Shown: piece after piece, positions 27,527 to 40,325 of the stretch
Position numbering within the stretch: position 1 is the stretch's first letter
Layout of the letters: each line of letters begins with the position of its first letter
Assembly: GCA_037389465.1 (NCBI GenBank)
Contig: JAZARR010000105.1
Span: 2,666,001-2,730,000 of the forward strand
DNA length: 64,000 nucleotides
DNA from: Baylisascaris procyonis
Lineage: Eukaryota > Nematoda > Chromadorea > Rhabditida > Ascarididae
Reading direction: 5' to 3'
Translations under genes and position numbers: made by a program
The notes under the pieces: model-generated
The model's database searches: none
Seen by the model: the letters and a program-made list of their open reading frames with translations, nothing else
Told to the model about the DNA's origin: nothing

Positions 27527-30500
27527 TACACACACGTTAGTACACATGTGTACAGCGTTGCTACCTGTATTTGTTGAGCTATGCCTGACAATATTTGTTA
27601 TTCTCATCAGAATCACCTACTGCTACACCTATTGCCCACTACTGTTGTAACTGTAACTGTAGTAGCTAGCGCTGCCGCCAACAACCGATTTTTTCACTAC
27701 ATCCGATACTTTTGAAGTTTTACTTAATACTACACCTAACAGTATTCACCGGCTGCCACCTTTTTTTGCACTAGGTTCTACTTATCGCTACCAGTACCGC
27801 TTACTCACAGTTAATGTTGTTTATTACAGTTGCTACTGCCAGCTGCTATTACGTCACACACAAATTCTCACAGCAATGAATATTTTGATCTTCACGCTGA
27901 CCACTTGACAAAATACTCGTCTTCTCGGGAGATGGCCTCGACGAGGTCAACTCAACTCTGAAAAAAACGCTCCGACGTCGCACTCTCCGACGAATGCGCC
28001 TCGCGTTCGATATCGTAGTCAGGCGTAGATTCAAGGCACACAGAAGCAAGTCAACCCCCCGATTCCCCTGAAAATTTACACATCCACTCATACCCCGTAC
28101 CAACCTAAACAATATACAACCGATCCGTTGACACAAAAGCACCCACATAAACTTCGTTAAAGAAACGTTAGCACGTCCCACCTTCAAATCTCGATGCAGT
28201 TTCGTTAATACCGTATCTTGATTTTCGCTTTAAGACCAAACTCAAAGCTGCCCAGCTCTGTAACAGTCTCAAAGTTCTGGTGGTCGAGCATTAAGGAAAA
28301 CGTTGAGCATTTAAAATCTTTGAATATTGGTTGAGAAATTTGCGTTTGTCCAACTGCTGTCTGTAAATACCCAGAAATAGAATCCGGATTCGGGTTTTCG
28401 GACTACTAGCGAAGCCATTCCGGACACGGTTAATGCCGGAATTCTTTGAAAATGTATAACTTTCTCACACCGGTGTGCACCTTAATATTAAAATGACATA
28501 TCCCCACGCGCTATGCCAAAAAGTTAGCTTGCATTTTTCATCTAATTCGCATTAAGGCATATCCTAATGTCCTCCCTTTCTTCCTTTCCGCTCAGTAGTT
28601 TCAGTTCCTGATCTATTGAAGTTAACGACAGCTACGAAGGACGGCGGCTACAGAGGTTCATCTTTGTTTTTAATGGCTCTTAGTGCCACCCAACACAGCC
28701 AACGTCCCATAGCTAAAAGACCCTTGCAAGACTCAAGGGAATTGTTGCTCGTCGCATGGGACAACGCCGAATACCTTCAGGCTGTCGTTGGAAGCTTGCG
28801 AATTACAAGTTGAGGAGCCTCAAGGTTTCACACTGAAGTATTCGAAATTGCCGATTATCAACCCCTTAATTCCTATCGTATTAGTTGCGTAATACTCCGA
28901 TCCCCATCTCCTATTTTTTGCTGCTCTAAGAAACGGCTCCTCTTTTTTCCTAGTGACTCCTCTTTCGCACATAGCTCAGTGATATGTATTTTTCTCTGCT
29001 CCATTATACTACGCACATTTCTCTGCCTCTCATGCTGAGAAACAAACCCATTTCTTATTGTGTGCATTGGACAGAGTTCTTCGACTGTTTGGCACACACA
29101 TCGTTATTTCGTTGCCACGACGGTAGAGGCTTGGTGTTTCAAATCTGAGCAGTCAGTGCGGCATTAGTGGAATAAAGCAAAGGTATGCTTTCTTTGTGGC
29201 TAGGAAATGCAACAACAGGGGTGAACTCCTCGGAGTGGTCGGGAAAACATGCGAAATACTTCTCGAGGACATGGTCTTACGGTGCTGGTTCGATTCTTTT
29301 GGAGGTGCGGCAGGGATTTTCAGAATAGGTCTGGGATCAGGGACAGTTCGACTCTTTTGGAAGCTCTTCGTAGTCAAAGCGACCCGATAATCAGGGCACT
29401 TTGAGGATTTTCAGAGAGATCTCAAATTTTGAGCCTGAAAAGAAATCCTTCTTCCGTTCAACTCTAAAGAACGCCTAGTGAACGAAAATGTAGATCTACT
29501 CAGGTCTCTTTTCCACACTGTCCAAGTGACAAAAAAAACCTTTTATTCGATTTGCACAAGCGATCGATAGAGTTAAAATATGAAAGCATTATTGCTTATA
29601 TTATATATTAGCTAGCAATTCGTCGAAGTGGTTGCTTCGGGTATGTGGAATTGCAAAAGCTTGGATTTTGCCACCTTTACCGAGGTGCTCCTCCACTTGA
29701 GAAACTCCTTTTTAAGTTACCTCATAGGTAGAGTCGAAAAATATAAATCTACGAAAATGCATACAGGTTACAATCGATGCTAACTTTGCCAACCAACGTC
29801 TTTCGCTTTGTAAAAACTATGAATGAACAAGTACGTCGACGCAAATTGGCACTTCACAGGCATCGGTTACTTATTGAAAAATTTCAAGCAGATTGAGTGA
29901 GTGAATGTGCAATGAGAGTAGGAATTTCGGATCGTCGTCTTTTAGCTAGTCATTGATAGCAAATTCCACTTTACTGAAAGGATGCTATGAAATTCGGGAC
30001 ACAAGCAAACAAAAAATACATAAGAGAAGGTCGACACAGTAAGCACAGATAGGAAACACACTCTACAATATAATCCATAAACGAAGAAATTCACTTGCAT
30101 TATGAAGATACCTATTTTATACAACAAGAGAGATAGGTGATTATTGCAAGCTTGGTTAGCAGTGATATGAATACAAACGAAAATGATGTAACGGATTATG
30201 AGGGCATCAATAGCAGATCTCGTTGCGTACATTATATTATATGTGACTCCCGTTGAGTATATGTTGCATGAAATAACGACAAAATTATCAAACACATGGG
30301 GCAGTGTGTTTCATCGCTAATCATATTTGCGGTATGCGCTCATGCTTGCCTGAGGCAATTATTTGTTTGTGTGATGCTAAACAATCGCAACAAATTCAAA
30401 CAATTATTGGCATTGATATTGCACCAAATGCTTGCCGACTACGATGCAGGAACATAATGATGCACTGAACAAGGAAAGCGAAGAAGACTGAAGAGGTCAG

Positions 30501-31414
30501 AATGCTTTTATCCAAATCTTCTTCTCCCTATTGTGAAAGCAAAAGTTGCAAATCCTAGCCAAACCTTTTTTCAGTCAAGAAAACACTCTTTTTTCCTTCC
30601 GTGAGTATAGAATTTATGTTGAAAAAAATTCTTGTCTTTTCTAAAAATTCCAGTTCTTTAAAGCAATCAAACGTATCCACTCGACTATCGGAGATATTCA
30701 CTCTCCCCATCAGAAAACCCGAAGATCCGAGATACGCAATTTGTCAGCCTCCCCTACTGCTGACGCATATTTATTCAAAATTTTCAAATAATGGGTACTG
30801 CGTGATTTGCTGAGAAAGATTTGTAAGCCAACAGGGAAAAAGAACCCCTTTAAAATTACTGCATGCCGCCGAATACCCTAATCCACGGTTTCCGGATCGC
30901 TTGATGTGCCTGGATTTAGTTAACGGGCTATGGCTTACCCGAGAATAATATTCCGCAATACTTGGAAATCAGTCTCTGCAAGTTTCTTTTCTCCTCCCCC
31001 TTACCTCGAAGCTACTGAGTAACGAGGATTGAAACCCTTCCCACTTATTCTTACAAAACAAAACAATGGTGCTTTATTAAATACTACTATTATCGTACAT
31101 GAAGTCTTAACAATGGAATAACAATAAAAAGAAATGGACAACTAAGGGAACGATCGAAAGCCGCTGAAAAATTTTAGCAAAACTGATAGAAAAATAGCTC
31201 ATTTCCTATTTCCACAATCCTCTTCTCACCCCCCCCCCCCGCCTCCCCCTCCCTTATCATCACAGAATTATGATGTGGTCAAAATGTTTCTGTGATGTAG
31301 AGATAATAATGATAAGACGAGAAATCAGATGAAAAACATCAATAAGAGATGAGAAAAAGCGACATAATCCTTTAGGATCAGCAAATGTGAAGTAGGAAGA
31401 GTGCAGGAATTTGC
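27137..31414. other. Intergenic region between APMAP and CDC42SE
   Basis: It holds a C-run (27447-27458) followed by a (TA)n tract, and hydrophilic minus-strand ORFs at about 27.85-28.19, 28.87-29.10 and 29.15-29.38 kb with acceptor- and donor-like sites but no recognisable domain. They may be 5' UTR exons of CDC42SE, exons of an unknown gene or chance. The APMAP 3' UTR occupies the right end; an AATAAA on the minus strand at 31078-31073 is a candidate polyadenylation signal. Confidence 0.4.
27472..27522. repeat. (TA)n microsatellite next to a C-run
   Basis: About 51 bp of TA dinucleotides preceded by a 12-C homopolymer at 27447-27458. It is intergenic, upstream of CDC42SE. Confidence 0.95.
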
Positions 31415-34400
31415 TCAATACCGCACTCTGAGCACAAATGCGTTATTGTCGCCTCCTAACAGCAATGTTCCATTGTCAATATCAATGACCTAGAACTGTT
31501 CAACGTTATTCAAATTCACTCTTCAAACATAGAGACAAATATTTAGAGCAAAAAAAAAAAAAATTGTAAAATTACAATAAAAAATAAAAATTACATTAAT
31601 TACATGAACCTTGCTATGAAGGTAATTGTATTTCTTTAAACTTTCTGAACATCGTCCTTAATTAATTTATTAATATATACTGGAAGCCCTTCTGAATATA
31701 ACGACGTATAAAAGTATAAAAGTTGAGGAACTACTTTACCCATGATAGCTGCAACTCATCCTGTATGATTGGGAGAGGATGAAACCGCGGGCGGGAGTAC
31801 ACTTGCATCGATCTCCTTTTATACTCTTTTTAGCGCATGTTCATTGCGTTGATCGTCTTGTCAGTGACACAATCTACCCGACTCTGCGATCTTATAGATG
31901 TACCGCAGTGAATGCTGAATCGTTACCTCGTACATAAAATGCCGCCCACAATAAGCGTTTTTAGCAGTTAGATCTTCACTGCCATAGATAACAGTGCTCG
32001 ATTAATTTCTGCGGGGATCGTTTTTCACTCATCTGTTAACATTCGTTCTACCCTCACAGAATATGATGGACGCCAAAAATCTTTCCCACTATTGAAATGG
32101 TCTTCCTATGTGCATTCTTTATTCGTTAAACGATCAACAGTCTTATATATCATTCGATAGCCTAAAACTTTACCTAATATCGTATATAACAAAGTAAATA
32201 CCTGAATGAAACACTGAAATATCAATGGCGAGAACGAAATACCAACGAATTAATAGGCTGAGCAAATAGCTCTAAAAACTTTTCCACTACAACGCAATCA
32301 ACAATTGCTTACTTGTGATATTGAGCTGATTGTTTGGCCAGATGGATCGTGCAAACTACTTATAATTGCGCCATTATTTGGATCAACAACAATAACGATA
32401 CCACGTTTCCTACTCATCCATTCAATCAACGCGGAAAATGACCAAATAGAGGTCATCTGAAAATAAGCTCATTGCTTCTCTATACTCAACTAGGTAATAC
32501 AACAGCTTCATAGATATGTCTGACAACGAAACTGCAACGCTGCCAATATGTCAGCTTAATCTCGCAAAATATATGAATAACTCTATAATAGTATCTCACA
32601 CTGTTTGCTACCTGTCGAAAGTTGAAAAACAAGTACTCATATCTCGAGCTCTGCTTGACAGAGGCAGTAGATTTCTTAGCACACTAAACTTAGAACTTCA
32701 ATGTCCCTACAGACTTTCTCTTGCCTCAACTCAAATTTCCATTTTTACTTCCGTTTCATCCCTATCTTGTCACAGATGCACATTCTCAATGCGCCTTTCT
32801 TCTGCATAAACTCTATAAATTCTTACCTTTGCGATTAGATTTCTCAACCAGCCACGAGTCGTAATCCAATGATCATCTTCCAGACGTACTTCTCCCAGCG
32901 GTACCCATAATAAACCATTTCTCGATAAACGTATATTATCCGGATAGCCCGGTAAATTGTCCACAACAACACTATAGTGAGATAAACCATCTTCGAAACA
33001 ATATCTAAAACAGCACATAATAAAGAAATTAGCCGCTGCTCTTGAATTTCTTCCAACTACACAACAGAAAAGATCATTTCTGTGAGCTGTTGACTGTTGC
33101 TACCCCATCCATTAAGGCAAAAGAACACTAACGGAATTCCACATGCTCTTAATCATAAAAATGCTCTCAAATAAATGTGAGAGGCGATTCCAATCCCTCC
33201 AATGTGAATGAAATTAATTGATTATGTTCCTCTAAATTTCATGTCAAATGGGCAACACCAACAATCGCAGTTAAGCAGCATACAAGTGAAGCAGCATGAA
33301 AGCTGATCCCGTGATTCGGGAAGTTGGTGAATCAAACTTGTAAGCTTGTATTGTGCTCATATTCGTTAAAGGATCACATGTCTTAACACGATGCCCAATA
33401 TCAGTGGAAATCAATTCCCTGGTGATCCCATGAGCTACTATGCTTCCCAAGGTTCAGCATGTCGAATAAATGCGACACATCTCTACTTAATAAGTCGTAA
33501 TTCCATGCCAATCAGTTTTCATTCGTTGAGAATGTCATAATTAAAGACTGAAAGGTTTTACCTAGGTCATTCCATTCAACAGAGATCTCCTAGAAAGAAA
33601 CATTTAAAGGTTCGTTTCTTATAAGACGCATCAGGTAAACTACACTAACACCATCCATTTCCGCCATATTTCACATCACAACTAGTAAAAAGTTCACGAA
33701 CTCATCCCTTAATATTCTGAGATTCCCCATCTCAGCAAAAAGAACACATTTGCCATCATCGACAATCTGAACACCGTTGGGATATTGCAAGTGATCGAGC
33801 AGTACTCGAAGTTCCTGTTTATTTCGATCGAATGACAATAGTCTGAAAAATGAACAATAGTAAAACATATCGGGAAATGATGTGTTTGATTGAAAGAAAA
33901 ATGGCGCAAATGAACAATGCTCGCAATGAACGTTTAGAATATCGCATAATCTGCCTACAGTTTAGAGGATAGAAGGTTATTAATGAAGTGCACATAAAAA
34001 ATTAGAATTTCGATTGAGTACATTCCATACACATTAATTAAATCCCATAAACGTCACAGTGAATGCACAACATGAGCGGTTACACTGAAAATATCGAAAA
34101 ATTAAAGGCCCATTGAAAAAAAATTCCTTTACTCAGCATAATTCCTCTGCGATTTCTTAACTTTATGGCTTGTTCCGCTTGCTGGAAGATATTTCCTTGT
34201 TTTTTCCACTCTAAAAGAAATTTTAAAAAAATTTCGATTTATTTTATCGAACCTTTTCTTCGAAACTTTTCGTCTCATATCGTGAATCAGAAATGCTTTC
34301 TGAAACAATAAAGAAAAAATCGCAATTATATTTTTTTACCTCAACATCTTAAGGTAAAACCTATTCGTATCAGAAAATCTACTGGGATGCTGTAAAACAA

Positions 34401-37400
34401 CTTTTCTTCGAAATAAAAATGAGATGGGACTCACTAATACTTTTGAGGGGAATGGAAATATTTCTGCAAATTTTTTCGGTATTCAATGTAAATATAGGCT
34501 GACCGGATGCGGTCTGTATCTCAAATTCCGTGCACGATTTGTACTCATTCACACATCTCCATGTCTTTACAGAGAAGTTGCTCATGTTCGCCTAAAATCA
34601 AAATCCTTTATCGATGCATCGATAGCACTAAATTTATGAGCATTTAAAACTGAAATCTCGGGTTCCCTGCGGCACCACAACGGAAGCCAAATGAACGGCT
34701 ATGGAGCTGATTTATGGATAAAGTATTCGCAATCTGTAAAACCTGACTACTCATGGGAAAGCTATTTGTTGATAAAAGAAATTTCTTGCCATTTCAGAGT
34801 TTTTAAAAGCGCAGCATAGGGAAGCACGGTGTGATTCTTGGAACAAGAATCCAAAGTAGCCTGGAACATTTGATTGAATGAGCACAGATGATCTCGAAAT
34901 TGGAAATCATTTTCAAAAGAGTGCATAACCTTAAGAACGTGTGGTCTGCGTTAAATCGAGATATCACAACGCCATGATACTACACCAACTATATTGGTTT
35001 CTTTTGCTTTACTGGTTCAGATCTAGCGTATATTCGAGCTATGTAGGCCAATGATAATTAAACAGTGAGGTACCGAACCTAGTTTCGGTTCCCCCCCCCC
35101 CCACACAAGGATGTGCAAACACTAGTACACATGCATCCGATAAGAGCACACATCTCGCAACGATCTTTAAATGCACTAAATTTCAGCGCATAACTGCTTC
35201 AGCGATGGGACGAAAAATGCGAATCATAAACATAGGCACTGATTAAGGTATCATACCTCCCATCACCTCCGTGTTCCGTCATCGCGTATAAGCAATCTCG
35301 ATCAGCGAATTTTGAAGACGGCTCTGAGAAAATGATTCTCCCGTCGTCCATTTCGTCCAGATCATTTAGATGTCGAAGAGGCACTGCATCTGGGCTATCT
35401 TTTATTTTTGTGCCTACCTTCAGTATCACTTTCGAAGCTCCTGAAACTTCAGCAATCGAAATATCTAGCATTGCGATCAACAACAACAACTATCTCTACA
35501 GCAATAATGGCAAAAGTTAAGCACTCTCGAGTAGATAACGGAACAGATTGCTATGACCACCAGCAACAAGGGAACGTAGTATTTTTCCCCTATTTTTGCT
35601 ATTACTGTTGAGATCACATTCAACCTCGAGATCAAAAAATGGAACCGAGTTGGCATTAAAATTATAAGTTGTAAGTATGAATATGCGCTCAATGTTGGTG
35701 TCCGGTACTGTTAATCACATCACCATGCATCAGAAGTAATTGCTGTGGCAACGAGATTTAACAACCACAAACCGTGGACATCAAACCTCATCGACGTAGC
35801 AGAGGTTCAATTCATTGCCGTAGCTGAAGAGGTATTATAATCTGCTCTCAACAGCAATACGAGTGACATCTGAATACATCTGAATCTGAATAGCGAGGTC
35901 CAAAGATGAGGTGATACAACTAGAAAAACTCTTACGGCATTTGCGAAAAAATGATCCACAATTTTGCAGCAAATCGATTATTACTGCCCTACTCTTATTT
36001 TCTTCGTTGGGGATATTACTCCACTTATTTGAGGCGAAAATATTTCAAAAAAATATGCATACTTCAGATTCTCAAAAAATATAACACAGATTTTGCAATA
36101 CTACTCATAATATGTGCTATATATGACTACTAATCACTGATCAGTATCCAGTAAACTCATTTTGCTGCTGATATTTAGCTGTGCCCTCATTGTACACTAA
36201 ATAAACTGTTACTTCAACTGTATTTGCGATAATCTCGTTCGTTATTGCTGTCGTTGCGCGCAGAAAGATGTTTTCGACAAATATCAAAAAAAGGTGAAAA
36301 AAAAAATTATCAAATTCGAATCACCATATCCCAAACTTTATTATCAGTTTCCATCTACTACTAATATAAGTGAATGTCCCTACGCTAAAGCATAATCTTA
36401 TATAATGACCGTATTACTAGGTCATGATTCATTGTTATAGTTAATATCGAATGCTTGAAATTACATGAAAACGAGCATAAACGATAAGAATGAAAGACAT
36501 AAAGATGTTTAAAAATGCTTGCCACTAATCACATCGACTTCATAGATACCAAAGTAGGCATCAGCCACCAGCAATAAGTCGGGATTGAGTTTGCTAAATC
36601 TCATTCCTAGAGGTCGACCACATATTGGTTGCATTGAATAAGATCCATCACATAACGACGTATTGATGAGATCGGCACGAGGATGAAACCCTCGAGAAAT
36701 GCGCAACTGCAAAGCATTCTTCATTGTTGCGGCTATGTGGTATTCTTCGACAACAACTAAGTGATATGCATCGAAGACTTAACCGATTATTCAATCGCTA
36801 CCCTCCCTCTAAGTTTCCTATGACATCCTTTTCGCTGTGGCCTTCTGTAAATTTCATGACTTCTCGAACGAAAGACCTATTACAATGCCCAAGTATTAGT
36901 TCTTTTGTTCACTAGTTAATGAAACTAACCTCGTTTTATAAGTCCATAAGGATGCAGATAAGTTTTGGTTCGATAAGAGCCAAAAATATAACCCTTACAA
37001 TAAAGATCAGCCAAACCCCTTAGGCCATCCCTCTTTCTTCTCATCAACTTCCTCATTCCTAAAGAAAAGGAATCAATACAAAGTGTTCTGCACGATAATT
37101 GCGTCTAACAGTAAATTAACTATGCTGAAGCATTTCGCTAACTATTAAAATAAAATTGCAATGAGCTTTACTGCACAAAATGGATTTTCCACTCACCTTT
37201 CGTGGCCAAAATTACCTTGCAAGCACCTGTTTCTTTTCAGCGATACGTTGCAAAAACAGAGCGAGGCACATCTTCTCTATGAAACTCTTTCTCCCACCTT
37301 CCCCACACCATCTCTCCTAGTAACCCTTTCACCTCTCCAAATCACCAACCGCAACCATCAATATTCCATCGATGATGAATTCTGCGCAATAAATCAACCG

Positions 37401-39523
37401 CCACCTTCATACAAATATCACTCTAAACGCGATCACCGTTTCGACCATAGAGAAATAAATCTTCGCATATCGATTAGAAAAAGCGATAAGCACTCAATTA
37501 AGTAATGGTGCAATTATTGAAAGATAATTAACGAGCAATCATCTCAATGCAATTTTTCGCAGAAGTTGAACGAATAAAAGTTGTGTGATGATTTGCAACA
37601 AACGCTAGTGACTAAGTGATTGTAAAATTTGATTGCCGTAAGATGAGTATTCAAAAGAACTCACATTTCTTCAACAGATTTTGATTTAAATAGCTAGAAC
37701 ATAAAGAAACATGTAAACGAAATCAACTAACAAAGGCACGTAGTTACCCCGCTGTTTTGATCAATTTGTATTTCGACGATATGACCCGTTTTGAGTCCAC
37801 TATAGATAGCGTTCGAAAATGTATGCATTGCAAGTGATTCTGGTCCATAAACGAGATTCTGCAGTAGACGCTCTCCAGAGGAAAGCATATGATTCGGCGA
37901 TAGTGCACCTTCCAACGATCGTGGTGCAGGTAAGCTGAAAAAAAAAAAACAACCACAAATCTTCATCTGCCTTCGACTCTCAAAAAACATGCGCAAAAAA
38001 AAATGGTCGAAGTCGAATAATCACAAAAAAATCTACCAACTGATATGATCTTTGCCTCAAAATTGGATCCAATCTTAAAATTTACAATTCTTTAGGAAAT
38101 TTTGAATTCGCTATTCTCAGGTGTATTTAAGAAAAATATTACCTATAAATCGAAAAAAAAAATCCTCTGTGAAAATTGTACAGAAATATTTTCTTCTTTC
38201 AAAATGAGGGCATATAACTTTACATATCATCACTTCATTACGTTGCCAGCTTTTTTTCTGGCCATTTTGATATTCACGCAGTGCTAATGTTTGCAAAGAA
38301 ACGAATACTGTGCAATTTTGAGCATTCTCATGTTGTTGTAATATGCTTATAATTAGATTAGGAGTGTTTTGCATGGCTTGAACTCTGCCCCTACAGAATT
38401 TTTCCCTCGACTTTGATCAAACTTAAGACTAAATAATGCTGGACAACTCTGCTCTTCAACCTAGTGTCATGCAAAGTATTGCTAAGAGATGCTCCTCAAG
38501 CTAGTGTCATGCAAGGTATTGCTAACAGACTAGATAAGTTGGATGTACTGGTTGAATGCTGAAGATAAATGCACAATATTTCACTAAATTTGATGGCGAA
38601 TGAGTCCGGCTAGCGTAGAGTAAATTCCTAACTTGTGGCGATATTATGGCGCTTTGCGACATCGAACGTCGACGGCCGACCATCAACAACAGAGTGCTTG
38701 CTGCTAAGGCCATTGACGTCCGATGTTACCAATTCATAAAACGACAACAAAGCCTCCCTCTCGCTCCCCCTCCGCCCCAAGGAAACAAAATTAATGCGAT
38801 GAATAGAAATTTTAATGCTAAAAATATATGCTAATGCACAAAAATGGATCGAATATGACGACACTACAATAAAACAGGATTGTGATGGAGATTGGTTGAG
38901 AATAAAGAAGTGTTCTGTTGAACATTTCACCGATGAAATAAGCAACCCACCTGAAACTGACCGAGTCAATTGGTCCATCGGCAAGGCAATATGTCAGCGT
39001 AATGACCACAAGAAAACACAACAACACCGCCGTCATATACAATGTGCACGTTCGACATCTAAAAAAAAAAACCAATTAAACCAATCTGAATGGAGCCAAT
39101 TGTTTCTTAAAATGAGTACAGAGATAAGCCGAGTTAGCAAAATACCTCGGCTGTCATGCCATATTTCAGAAAAACCGTGAGAAGATATATGTGAACTAGA
39201 ATTGATAGAAACCTATGCGAAAGAGGGAGGAAGAGGAAGGAAGGAGGGGAGGGAGGGGAGGAAAAGTGAAAGGAAATTCAACCCGATTGTTGCATACTTT
39301 ACGAGAAAACATAGAAAACTGACGAAAGACAAAAAACCGCTGAAATTTTTATAAAACTGCAATTGCATTCTAAAAACTTGAAAAATACTCACAATGCCCA
39401 TGCGTCAGGTGACTCATTTGAAGTAATCGGTTGCGTTTTCATCCCCTCTTGTGTCTCTTTCTTTGATGATCGCTTATCGTGCGAGATGATTTTTCGTCGA
39501 CGTAACTCGTCTGCCTCTGACAT
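31415..39523 (-). CDS. APMAP: APMAP / strictosidine synthase-like membrane protein
   Basis: Type II membrane protein with a six-bladed beta-propeller; animal relatives have arylesterase-type activity and reside in the ER and plasma membrane. Exons: 39523-39393, 39058-38951, 37934-37748, 36706-36523, 35440-35257, 33842-33708, 33004-32827, 32456-32313 and 31489-31415, total 441 aa (human 416). The start MSEADELRRRK closely matches human MSEADGLRQRR, which fixes the ATG. A single hydrophobic anchor spans about residues 49-68. Propeller landmarks: LVYGPESLA, CGRPLGMRF, LLVADAYFGIYEV, LNDLDEMDDGRIIFSEPSSKF, LLDHLQYPNGVQ, VDNLPGYPDNIR, SLHDPSGQT, and a terminal blade ending in VRY-stop. Two junctions are odd: exon 4 to 5 appears to use a GC donor (or a GT three bases earlier), and exon 6 to 7 needs an AAG|GGATGAG donor. 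An AG acceptor-like site (CTCTAG) lies 7 nt before the ATG. Confidence 0.93.
38451..38530. repeat. Tandem duplication, two 40-bp units
   Basis: The words CTAGTGTCATGCAA and GTATTGCTAA recur exactly 40 bp apart, with a few substitutions between the copies. The pair lies in the APMAP intron between exons 2 and 3. It is a local tandem duplication with no evident function. Confidence 0.85.
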
Positions 39524-39649
39524 CGATAACTAGAGATTTTTGATTTCCCTGTGATGAAAATTCGATTCAAACAACGAATTCAAGCAGTTGGAGAAGCGTA
39601 CCAGAGAAGACGTGACGACATGTGTTTCTGCAATTCCGCTCATTAGGTC

Positions 39650-40325
39650 AACCAGGTGTGCGTCGAGGTGAGGGTGTGTGCATGGGCGTGTGGGGATGTG
39701 TGCGTAGGGTGTGCGGTTGCGTGCGCGGGGGTGTGGGGCGTTGCGTGGGGTGTGGGGTGTGTATGTGGAGGTGTAGGGGTGTGCGCGTGGGGGCGTGGGG
39801 GTGCATGCGTGGGGGTGTGAGGGTGTTTGCGAGAGGGTGTGGGGCGTGCGCGTGGGGGCGTAGGGGGGTGAATGTGGAGGTGTAGGAGTGCATGCGTGGG
39901 GGTGTGGGGGCGTTTGCGAGAGGGTGTGAGAATGTGTGCGCAGGGCGAGTGCGTGGGAGTGTGGGGGTGTGTGCGTGGGGGCGAGTGCGTGGATGTGTAG
40001 GAGTGTGTGCGTGAGGGTGTGGAGTTGCGTGTGGGGGGGGGGGGGTGGTGGTGTTTGCGAGAAGGTGTGGGAGTGTGTGCGTGGGGCGGGGGGGAGGGTG
40101 TGGGGGTGTGCGCGGAGGCGTGTGCAAGGGGATGTGGAGGTGTGTGCGTGGGGATGTGTGCGTAGGGGTGTGGGGGGCATGTGCGTGAGGGTGTGGGGTT
40201 GCTTGCGCGGTGTGTGGGACTGCGTACATGGGGATGTGGAGTTGCGTGCGCGGAGGTGTGGGGGTATGTGCGCGTGTGTGTGTGGAGGTGCGTGTTTGCG
40301 TGGGAGACCGCGCGCACACTTGCGC
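39650..40325. repeat. G/T-rich minisatellite upstream of APMAP
   Basis: About 670 bp composed almost wholly of variants of GTGTGCGTGGGGGTGTG on the plus strand. Longer words such as TTTGCGAGA recur at about 39827, 39913 and 40058, indicating a higher-order unit of roughly 85-145 bp. Many GGG/GGGG runs on one strand make it G-quadruplex prone. It begins about 130 bp upstream of the APMAP start codon. The long Pro/His/Thr-rich minus-strand ORFs across it are by-products of the repeat, not genes. Confidence 0.95.

Noticed and set aside
37161..37505. Plus-strand ORF of 114 codons
   Set aside because: Located in an APMAP intron, with no recognisable domain and no splice partners; probably chance.
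38815..39180. Plus-strand ORF of 121 codons
   Set aside because: Antisense shadow of the APMAP transmembrane exon and its flanking intron.
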